This document shows positions 13,201 to 23,900 of a stretch of 64,000 nucleotides of DNA, one piece after another. Position 1 is the first letter of the stretch, and each line of letters starts with the position of its first letter. The notes below the pieces were generated by a model. It did not search any database, was not told where the DNA came from, and worked only from the letters and a program-made list of their open reading frames with translations. The position numbers were made by a program, and so were the translations under genes. This DNA comes from Metridium senile (lineage: Eukaryota; Cnidaria; Anthozoa; Actiniaria; Metridiidae), in the NCBI GenBank assembly GCA_949775045.1, contig OX459102.1:9519738-9583737 (forward strand), written 5' to 3'.

Positions 13201-14350
13201 AAGCCTGTAAGGCAATCAAATCCTGACTGAGTTTTTTTCTCCCTCCATTGTCTGGGTGAGATTTCGCTGAGTTTTCGCCGCTTCGAGTTGCTTTCTTGGT
13301 GTGGCGTTTTCTCTCGAAAAACTCCTAAAGCACAACATTATATCAGCTTCAGTATTTTAAATTATAAGTACCATATATACTCGAATAAGCGCCGCGGCGC
13401 TTATTAAATTTCTTTCGATCTCACCGTCCCCTTCTTGATCAGAACTGCGTATATATATTGGGGAGATAACTTAATGGGCGAGCGGTGAAATATAATTACT
13501 TTGAACTGACTCCGATGCTGTTCTAGAGTAACATTATAGCGTTAAAATGCGGCGCTTTGAGGGCTGCGCTTATTCAAGTAAATATAGTACGCGATAAATA
13601 CAAAATTACCGACAACACTGAATGATTTTTCTTTCATACCTTTTGGAGTTTTCGTTCGTGTTTCAGTTTGATACGATTCCTAAAAGTTAAAAAGGAATCC
13701 AAAATGTGTTTTATGCAGTAAAACTGCACAAACCCGTAATTTAATTTTGTCGATACAAAATCATTCGCCCCTGCCCTCCCCCTAAATCAACGATACAGCA
13801 AGACTGAAACCCAAACCATATCAACATTGGCCAGGGGGGAGGGTTGGGGCGGCATGAAAGCACACTTTTTGGATGCAAATAATGATGACTGTTTTAATGT
13901 CTAAGAGTGTAGAATTTTCTAACACAGTACATTTTAAATATTAGACTTGGATCAATGCTTTGTACAATGTGCTTACCATGTTGGTTGAATTTTCCATTGG
14001 AACGACATTTCCATAAGCAAGTTCAGGTTGTATGAAAAACAGTTTTTCCTAAACTTTTGATATTGCAATTGGGTCAACCGAAGGAAAGAAAACGATGGCT
14101 TATAATCTACACGGGGTAGACCATTTATATCAATGGGAAGTTTGAAGAAAAGTTATCTGTTCATTTTTAATAATTCGCCGAATGGTGTGTTTTACTTTTA
14201 ATTAGCTAAACTACATCAACAAAGATCAGTTGTCTTTCTTTTTTAAGATAATATTAAACTTATTTACTTATTTTTGTTTCGTAGCCTATGAGCAAAAAAT
14301 AAATATTTCCTTTCTTTTCTTTCTTACCTTGCTCCTCCAACCCAGTTCAT
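7291..14350 (-). CDS. REDIC1: REDIC1 (C12orf40)-like meiotic crossover factor, 12 exons
   Basis: Coding exons (minus): 14328-14350, 13640-13679, 13171-13324, 12519-12722, 11027-12294, 10455-10641, 10070-10152, 9516-9597, 9285-9421, 9120-9186, 8837-8904, 7291-8556. The lengths sum to 3579 nt (1192 aa plus stop) and every junction keeps phase, with GT-AG borders. The protein begins [20 protein letters not shown] and continues [12 protein letters not shown], closely matching my memory of the human REDIC1 N terminus (MNWVGGSRSR..., KQERRKQKEYFEKHRLK). REDIC1 is a vertebrate germ-cell protein reported to bind crossover intermediates. A conserved-looking [15 protein letters not shown] segment follows at about 39-54; the rest is mostly Ser/Thr/Lys-rich and disordered, with degenerate WTDASTP repeats in exon 5 (141-563). 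The human protein is about 650 aa, so this one is longer. The upstream out-of-frame ATG at 14364 was passed over because MNWVGG is the family start. Exon 9 has an alternative in-phase acceptor (start 9358); weak donors follow exons 4 and 10. Orthology rests on the N terminus. Confidence 0.78.
8925..9119. repeat. (GAAGA)n microsatellite filling an intron
   Basis: A nearly pure 5-bp repeat over about 175 bp. It lies in the REDIC1-like intron between exons 10 and 11 (8905-9119). On the coding strand the intron starts GTTCTC directly inside the (TTCTC)n tract and stays pyrimidine-rich to the acceptor tttgtttag. Confidence 0.95.
9650..10020. repeat. ATTC/ATCC minisatellite
   Basis: Tetranucleotide tracts of cattcatt and ccatccat type, with a pure (CCAT)n core at about 9776-9848, in the REDIC1-like intron between exons 7 and 8. 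The related tracts at 17740-18400 and 34250-34700 share the motif. Confidence 0.95.
10727..10897. mobile_element. MITE with CAGTG ends and 6-bp target duplication
   Basis: The ends cagtggcggatctagg and cctagatccgtcactg are inverted repeats with one mismatch. The direct repeat CTTCTA flanks them (10721-10726, 10898-10903). 171 bp, no coding, in REDIC1-like intron 5. Confidence 0.85.
12797..12853. mobile_element. Partial copy of the gcctggataaagctatcc MITE family
   Basis: Reads taactttatccaggcttcg then tacagctggccc, the right arm of the family present in full at 19212-19353 and partly at 17608-17718 and 30776-30895. Confidence 0.7.
12940..13115. repeat. Dispersed minisatellite, inverted relative to 22121-22470
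   Basis: Units contain gaaagactgttg, gtttgaatggtttgaaccca, then gatggtgaattgtgatcatc. This is the reverse complement of the units at 22121-22470, so one family sits in introns of two neighbouring genes. Confidence 0.85.
13371..13587. mobile_element. Tc1/mariner-like MITE, TA target duplication
   Basis: Imperfect terminal inverted repeats: left ccatatatactcgaataagc, right gcttattcaagtaaatatag. Flanked by TA on both sides (13369-13370, 13588-13589). 217 bp, in REDIC1-like intron 2. Confidence 0.75.
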
Positions 14351-14951
14351 AGCTGCAGTCCATTAACTAACGAAATAAATCCATTGAGAAAACAGTCTTT
14401 TTTGTCATTTTCCGAACTGGATCAAGCAAACGGAGCATGCAAAGAAAAGCGAAGATACAAACGCGCGCGCGTTGCAGTTTTGGCGGGAATTGTGCTTAGT
14501 AATGCGTGACTAACTGCGTGACATCTGGGCTACTGAAATGATATTTTCCGGTTATTTTTCGTCAAATTTTGAACTTTATTTTTTCTTAAAAAAATTAAAA
14601 CATTTGTAAATTTATATGTTTGTCTTTTTCGTTATAATTTTTCCGATTTTCACTTTTTTGACATATATGTTTGTCTTTTTAGGACAAAACTCAATGCAAA
14701 ATGAATTAATCCTTTTAATGCAATACATCGGAATACAGGAAAAGGCAACAATGTTTTCAGTTTTTGTTTTGAATCAAAAGATTACGTAAATTGTCTTTAG
14801 TTGTTTATGTATGACGCAAACATCTACAGTTGCCCAAATATGGTCAATAATGTTTGTCACGCTGTAGTCACGTTACTTATCGACTTCTGTCAAATGACAA
14901 GAGTCGGGGTATACATTCTTGCAAGGTCGCCTCGATATTCAACCTTTAAAG
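14351..14951. promoter_or_regulatory. Divergent intergenic promoter region with E2F-like site
   Basis: About 600 bp separate the start codons of the REDIC1-like (-) and DD3-3-like (+) genes. TTTTGGCGGGAA at 14478-14489 matches the E2F/DP consensus, about 130 bp upstream of the REDIC1-like start, next to a CGCGCGCGCG run at 14462. Two gcgtgac motifs follow near 14502-14522. No clear TATA box for either gene. Function is inferred from motif and position. Confidence 0.5.
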
Positions 14952-17900
14952 ATGGTCAAAGTTTTAATATTGTTTCTCTTCGCTGCTTATGCGAACGGAG
15001 ATATTTATCTGCATAATCCAAGGTAAGTTTGGTTTGTTCTAACATTGTATTTATAGCTGTTGAAAATGAAATTTCGTTTAGGCCTGTATCGAACGAGCTT
15101 CAATCGATAGACGACCATTTTGCGATGTCACTGCACATCTAGGACTGATACCGGCTTCTAAAATGTTTATGCTCAAACTATTATACTCATTTGTTGACTT
15201 TTACAAAAGTCTTCAAAAGTTTTAAAATACTAGCAATTTTTGAAAGCCACATTTTGACCCTTAACTCGGCCATATTTGCTCAATCATGCAACTTCTCAAG
15301 ACTTCGCGATACTGCTAAATGAAATCTTTTATAAGTTCCTTAACTCCAACATTTGACATTCTATTACATCTTGATGAGTAGATATTTTGATTTTCTTGAT
15401 AATAATATTGTGTAATCTTGAGAAGATGTGTTGTAGCACACTGCTTGCTGAAACTTAATAAACAAAGCAGTCATTCCCTCCCCATTTAACGTATACGTTC
15501 AATTATTAGCAAAATTAATGTAAAATCATGCTCTAACGTTTCCAAAAGATAAGTTAATGTATAATTTACGTACATGCTTCAAATAAACAGAATAAACAAT
15601 TAGTGTTGATCGCATTTCGCCATCGATCTGTCAACACTATAATTTATTCTGACGTCATTGAAAGTGAAACTTTTTCATTTACAAGTTGAAGCCTAGCTGT
15701 TTGCTTTAATTATTTATATTGTTTTCTTAGGGGTTCAAACAATAGGCTTGATGAAGCTGGAAGAGAGAGAAACAATGCAAATAGGTAAACTAAAGACTGA
15801 ATTGAAGTATGGTGTCAACATGCAGCCATTGTTTTTGACTGGCTATAGCCTTGTGTTACTGCATAATTATGTTGCCAGAACATAATGGAGTTTTCACGTG
15901 TACGAGAGGCTAGCCATGTATGAGAGGCTAGTCGAAGAACAGTTATTGTAATTGATCACCTTTTGTTTCCATTCAGTGTGGTTGAATATGTAAATATTAT
16001 TCCTTATCATTCATCCAGTTCTTTATTCATAAATCTATTCATACCCTATGGGGCCTGTTGTACGAAGCCTGAATTAAAGGAATGGTCGATAATTAGCATG
16101 CGTATATCCAGTTCTGGAAGCACGATGGTAGCGTAAGAGTCGTACGAGGCTTTAGCCGAGTGCGACTCTAGCTACCAGAGTGCTTTCAGAACTGGATATA
16201 CGCACGCTAATTATCGACCATTTCTTTTATAACATAGGCCCTTTTTTCAGTAAAATAATACGATCTTATTAACCCAGCGGGAGGTCTGTACAGGAGAATC
16301 TTGGGTGAAGTCGGAAAGAACAGACCGAACGCAATGAGGACCCGACCAAGGTCAAGATTCTCCTGTACAGACAGACCAAGCTCAGTTAATAAGAATTTTA
16401 TTATATGATCACAATTATTTTCGATAAAAAGGTAATATATTTTCAATTTAATTAACAACGCGCGTACGTTGCTTTCAAATGGCTTCCCAGTAGTTTTACT
16501 GAAAAAGAGCGGGTTGTCAGAAACCGGTTTCCATTCAGCATGCCTGTCACGGCTGCTTCGACAAAATATTGAAATTATGGCAGCTTTCTTCATCATTCCA
16601 AATCAAAGATCGTTTAAAGACAAAGGATTTTGTTTATACCTCTACATCAGAGAAAGTCAAGAAACAAAAAACAAGTTTTACAAAGGATTTTATCTGACAC
16701 AAACTAAAGTGAGCGACAATGGATGTTGAAACGAGTTGAAATTCGTCTTGTGGACGTTTGCATCGAGCAAAAGAGCCTTTGAAAGCTCTTATTTTTCGAT
16801 AAACAATAATAAGAACTTGAAATCACCGTCAACTGTTGAAGGAATTAATCTATCTGTGTCGTACTAATGAAGAAGATGAAAGCATGATGATCGCTGACAG
16901 AACTTTGAATCGAGAAAAAACGGCCTTTTTCAAGATTTTTGAAGATTTTTGAACCTTTTGTATGCAGACAAAGAAAGGCAAGAACACTTCCTGACTTCAA
17001 AAACGTTGTTAACTTTGTAGAAAAACTTATCGTGAATTTTACAGCTTTTTAAAAGTAATTTATAACAGAAAAGCAACGATATCTCTCAGCAAAAGATAGC
17101 TCAACTCTGACACCGCCGTGTTGTTTACAAGGAAAGATAAAAACTAAAACTATTGTTTTCAACTATTATCGATGTATGTGAACGAGCTTTATATTCTTTA
17201 GAGAATTAAAATAAAACCCTTTTGTGTATTCTCTCTGGAGTTTTTGCAATCTGATTTGATTTTCTCAACTTTTGCCTATTAAAATGTATGCAAAAACGAC
17301 CAATGCTCGCCACCTATTTACAAATTTTTGTAGGTTTTAGTCGACCTTTCTCGAAGTTTTTCGCTTTTTTCTCCACTGCAGGCTCAACATTTTCTTCAAA
17401 TATGTCAAAAGCAAAACTGGAAAGTCGTCGCTGTCGTCCAATGCGGCCATTTCAATTTGTTTTTGTCGCAAAAAAGTAAACATTTACAATAGCGAACTTG
17501 AAAGCCTCACACTAAATTTCTATGGGATATCTCTATGGGATATCCATTTCTTGTCAATAGAAAATAAGCCAATCAGAGCGCGCGATTCTACTTGCATATG
17601 TTATAAAGCGCTATCCACCGGATAAATCCTTAGTGGATAAAATCTATAAAAAATCAATGCAGTGGATGACTTTTATCTGCGGATAACTTTATCCACCCTT
17701 CGTACCACCGGCCCCAGGACACCAAACCTTAAGCATTCACTTATTCATTATTCTGTCCATGCATTTGTTCATCCGTTCATTGATTTAACTATTCATCTAT
17801 ATATGGTTCGGTGGAAATATCCATTGATCATTTCATTTGTTCATCATCCATCAATTGATTTGTCCATCCTTTGATTTAGCCATCTGTCCATTGTTCAATT

Positions 17901-20900
17901 AATTTATACCTTCAATCATTTATTTGTTAGTTAATTCATTCATTCAATCATTTATGCATTCATCTATTCATCAATTCTTGATGAAACCATACATTCATTG
18001 AACCATTAATCCTTCAACCATCCATTCATTCAACCATTAATCCATTCAATCATCCATTCCTTCAATCATCCATTCCTTCAACCATCCATTTATTCAACCA
18101 TTTATTCATCCATTTATTCATTTATTCATTCATTTATTTACTCAACCACCCATTCATTCTTGAAACCATTTATTTATCCATTTATTCATCCAACCATCCA
18201 TTCCTTAAATCAACCATCCATTCCTTCAACCATCCATTTATTCAACCATTTATTCATCCAACCATCAATTCCTTCAACCATTTATTCATCCATTTATTCA
18301 TCCAACCATCCATTCCTTCAACCGTCCATTCCTTCAACCAATCATTTATTCACCCATCCATCCATTCATCCAACCATCCATTCATGTAATGCTATTTGTA
18401 ATGCTCATCTATTGTAATTTGTTTAGGTTATTTGATTGTACCATATGCATCCATTCATCCAACCATTTAGTCAATGTATTTCTATGTGTAATATTCATCT
18501 ACTGTTATTTGTTTAGGTTATTTGATTCTCAAAATAACAATAGAGGTGGATATAATGTTGGTAGTCTGTACTATTATCAAGGATCTGTCTTACCCATTGA
18601 ATGGTAAGTATGCCACTCTTAACCATTGTATAACTAGTATGTCGTTAATATATTTTTTCATTATTTCTAGGACAAACCAGCACTCCTGTTCAAACCGTAA
18701 CGGTCATTGTGAACAAATTTTACAGTACATGTGTGGGTCAAATGTCAGAGATGGAGCTAATACAGGGTAGGTTAAAATGCAAAAGTCCCCTTCGCATTTC
18801 CCTGCGCCATCTTGAAAGGTAGCTGGGCCTTTGCATCAAAGCTAGATGAATGTTGAGCTTGCAATGATAGAGACACGTGAATAATTGTCTCATAAGGTGT
18901 TAAGAACTCCTACTTTTACTTGATATTTGAAAACAGTATTGAATGATGTTGTTCAAAGTTTGGTAAATGGACAATGTCACACAAGTAAAGTTATTGTAGT
19001 TTAGCATCAATAACATGTAATATTTTCTTTATGACTTCTTGTTACTTGGTGACTCGTGCAAACAATCTTGCACATGTTGCATAATATCATCATGCTCTAA
19101 AATTACCAGTAACCCTATAATATACAATGAAATGAAATGTGTTCTTTGTACAAGTTCTATTAATATATACAGGTCTATAATATATGTAATAGTTGGTCAT
19201 GGTTTATGCACCTGGGGCCGGTTGTACGTAGCCTGGATAGCGCTATCCACCGGATAAATCCCTATCCAGCGGATAAAATCTATAAAAAACCTATGCAATG
19301 GATAACTTTTATCCGCGGATAGCGCTTTCCAGGCTACGGACAACCGGCCCCAGACCTACAACTTAAACTTAGTTGCAGGTGGTGTTTCCACTGCGACCGC
19401 AATGCATGGCGGGAAATTCATCAAAAATGTCACATTTGCTTTTGACCGTCGAGGGGAGAGGATCTCTGTGAGTGGTGTTTAGCGCGGTCAGCTAGGTAGC
19501 TGGCGCTCAAGGATTTCTTCTTTTGCGATAAATTGCTTCCAGTTTTGAAAGCTACCACCAAAAGAGTTTAATTTGAAAGAATATGAGGAGAAACGGCAGT
19601 TGTTGATGCATCTTGCTTGATCAATTTCTGACGTTTAAACGGAGTCAAACCATTCATCGTTTTCGATGGTTTTTCCCTACCTGCGAAGTCAAGCGAATTG
19701 GAAAAACGAAGAAGGTTAGTAGACATTTGGGAGCCATATTTTGTGTCTTGTATATTTGTGCTTGTTACTTGGCATTTAGTTGGTACAGAAGCTTTGAATT
19801 AGTGTGAATTTGTGACGGAATCAAACTTAATTATGCATTCGTCTTGTACAATACGTACGAGTTCTTGTGTGTTTACATTGTCTTAGCCTCGTATTTATCA
19901 ACATAAATATTGTTGTTATTAAATAATAATAGTAGCTGTATACTGCAACCTTTGTTATGTACGTAGATATCACGAAAATTGTATTGTTTATAGATAAAAA
20001 AATGTAATAACATTTTCAATGTGACAGGTGAAAGTGACAACACTCAGTGATAATGACAAGTGAAGATCAGTGAAGAAACATATGCAGAGCACCTTTGAAA
20101 GGCACTTGAGAAAAAGACTGAGATTGAGGATAGTATAAAAGAGAGAGCCAGAGCCATTTTATAAACTTGACAGCAATATTATCAATGGTAAATTAAGGAC
20201 AAAACTGGATAAAACTAACACCTTGGAAATTTGCAATGATTTTATGTAGTCTTCACTCATATCAATGGCCAAACAACTGGATCAATTTTATTTACATTAA
20301 TTAGAATATATACACATTTTACAGTTACATAGAGAATAAAGAAATCATTTTACTAAACAGAATCTGTGAACTGCAAGCAAGGGAGCATATCTTTCAAGTT
20401 GGTTGTCATAATGTTTATTTATAGATCAAAAGATAATTTAGAAATACCAATAAATATTGATGGTTACATGTTGATATATAGACATTTACTGATTGTTAAT
20501 TAAATAGTCTTTGTGTTTTCTTTTTAAAGAACAAAAGGAAGAATTTTTATTGAATTTGATTTCCCATAATCTTAGATAAAAGCAAACTTGTCATAATTTG
20601 GTATAGCTTTCAGTAGTACTCTTGAATAAATGTTCAATAGCTTCAAAACACAAATTTGACAATAGGCCACAGTCACCCAAGGATCCAGAAACAGTTGAAA
20701 GTCAATTAAAAATCGACTGTTTCTGGATCCTGGGGTGCCTGTGAATAGGCTAACATTAAATGTTAGCCTATTAACTGTTTAACCAATACACCTTTTGATC
20801 TTAGCTTCTGTGATTTAACCTATTTGAACCTGACAATGATCTTTGAATTTTATGTATACAGAAAGGTTGTAGTAATCATTTATACAAACAATGTAGAACT

Positions 20901-23900
20901 TTTAGAGCTTTATTTATTCACACACAATAATGTATTAAATTAATGTGTTAAATTACAATGGGATAATAATTATTACAATATTGAATGCAAATAATGATGA
21001 TGAAATACTATATAAAGAAATAGGAAAGCAGGCTGTTTGGCTGCCAGAGTAGTTTCAACAAATAATAATGTAATGAGATGTGAGATAGAGTGAAGACATT
21101 TAACCCACGAAACAAAATTAAATAGTGAAGGTGTAATAGATAGTGAAGGTGTAATAGTCAAATAGACACAAAAGAAAACAATTTTATGAAATTAGAGACT
21201 GCTAAGGTGTATTAGTTTAATATCTATTTCACGGATTAAATGCCTTCACTCTATGACATGCACAAAGTTAAAAATAACTGATATTCAGCTATTAAGTATA
21301 AGCCATCCCAATTTAGTCTAGGGCTGCTGTTTCTGCATCTAACCCGTTGTAATATACCAAACAAAGATTTTCAGTTTTTTGTGAAGCTTTGCCTGGAGTA
21401 TCAGTACTACGTCCTCGACTCCATGTACTCTTTATTTCTTCAATGTTCCTGTTCGAGACAAAAAAAAGTTGATTTGATCAAGGTTTCGTGCCCGACATCA
21501 TTTATCGCACGTCAACTTTCATTTAAACGAATACAAGAAATTGGCCAACTTCGAATGCAGTTTAAAGACCCAAATACTGGGGCGCTTAGGGGCGCTTTTA
21601 CATTTTTAAATTACTGCATATAAGAAGACTATTTTGGTAAAGTTATAGAACAATCTATGCAATATTTTGTCAGTAAGCACGTTTTGAATAAACACTACTT
21701 TTCCTCAGAGTTTTGGCGCGAACACAGTCCTAACTTTTAGAGGAGTCTTTTGAGCCTTTAATCAGTCACATTCAACTTCATTGTATTGCCACTGCAGATA
21801 TATAATCTTATCATTTAAAAAAATTAACGTTAACTGGAAAAAAATTCAATTCAGTCGGCAGGAGAGGTTCTTCAACTTACCAGTAAAATCGACATGTTAC
21901 TCATCACTCGTCCGCCATCTTGAAAACTGCGAAAATAATGCATTGCGGTCGCAGTGGAAACACCACCTGACTTAGTTGGAAATGTTTTTTTTTCTTAACC
22001 AGTACAATCCCAGAAAACCCTGTGCTGTGCAAGAACTTTGACTGTGATAAGGACTTGAGGTTAGTGTCTTTTACATATATGTAAATAAACAGTCAGTCTC
22101 CTAACTACTTTATAATACCAACAGTCTTTCTCAAGACTACACACACCCAGATCAGATGATCACAATTCACCATCATTACTTACACCTGGGTTGAAACCAT
22201 TCAAACATTAGACACTAACACTTATAACAGTCTTTCTCAAGACTACACACACCCAGATGATCACAATTCACCATCATTACTTACACCTGGGTTCAAACTA
22301 GTTGTTCAAACTTCAGATACTAACAACAACAATCCTTCTCAAGACTATACAAACCCAGATTATCACAATTCACCATCATCACTTACACCTGGGTAGAAAC
22401 CATCCAAACATCAGGCATCAGACACCAGAATCAACAGTCTTTCTCAAGACTACACACACTCAGATGATCACTAACAATTAACAGCAGTATCAATCCTCAA
22501 ATGCTTTTTATATTCTGTTTTTCTAAAGGTATGGCATGCATGAAGACTACAATTACTACCAGAACTGCAAACATAGGAAAAGAAACAAGGGATTGTTCCT
22601 TGCTGATCAGGTTAATATTCTTGCAATATTGCATTGTAAAGTTATTACTGCAATTTTCACAAACATGCGAACTCCAATGCTAAAATACCGAACTCGTTTT
22701 ATGAGTTTTCGCTTCCGTCAATCAAACTTCCGACATTTCCCGGATGCTTTCCGTAGTAACGACATTCAATATGATGGAATTTGAAAGATTTTGCGACGAT
22801 TTTGAAGACTTTTTTAGAGGAAATAATAGCTGCAAATCGAAACGACTCCTATTTAGAGGAGACTCAAATCGTTTGAAGTTCGATTGAAGTGAAGTGTGAA
22901 TTCCACAACAAAAGCAATGATCGAACACATTTGTTTTAGACATTCCACTCACTTAGAAGTATTGTGATACTTACTTGCTCTCCCTCTTCATCGACGATTA
23001 AACATGTTAAAGTCTCCTCTAAATGTAGGAGTTTCACGGCTTTTAATTTCTCTGAGGATTCTTCAACATCATGAACAAACCTTTTATAAACTCGGCCATA
23101 TTGAATGTCGATACTTCGGAAAGCAGTCGGGAAATATAGGTCGTTTGATTGACGGAAGCGAAAACTACAAAAATGAGTTCAGTATTTGAGCCTTGGAGTT
23201 CGCATGTTTGTGAAAGTCGCAGTAACAGTTTGAATCAAAAAACCGTTGGCACCTAGAAATATTTTAGAAATCGTTTATTATTTGTTGAACAACTCAGAAA
23301 CAACTTTATCACTTCAAGAAGTTTGACTGATGTGTAGTATGATAAACGTTTTGTAGTTATTAATAAGTTAAAGAGTTGAGGCTTGTCCTGCTACTTGTTT
23401 ATTGCTGTTGGTCTGTCTTTGCTATGGTAGGCCTGTTATTAGGGTTTTGCATGCATACCTTTTAGACCATGCTTCAGGCTCAGCAGTGTGTTTAAACTGA
23501 GTGTGTCAATTGTGCTAAAATGTTTAACCCCGGGGGGGTACTCCCATATATTTACTATACGGGGATGATCCGCTGGACAGGGTATGGTTTTTCGAGTTTT
23601 CTGTCATAAACAGGGTATGTTTTTTTGAGTTTTCTGTCATGAACAGGGTATCCTTTTTGCCCCTTTTTGTCATAATCAGGTATATTAATTAGGTAATATG
23701 GTGAGCAGCGCGGTCTTTCGTCTTTCGGGAAATTCAGCACGTTTTCGCGGCATAAACACGGCCAAACACGGTCCTAAACTGTCATAAACAGGGTCCCATT
23801 TTTATCACTTGTCATAAACAGGGTATAAGAATTTGTTTTTTTCTGTCATAAACAGGGTAACCGTTTTAGGATCCCAGCAGAACACCCCTACCCGAATCCT

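Noticed and set aside
16207..16729. ORFs of 86 and 129 aa in DD3-3-like intron 2
   Set aside because: They overlap on opposite strands, cross the inverted-repeat element at 16265-16393, and show no recognisable domain.
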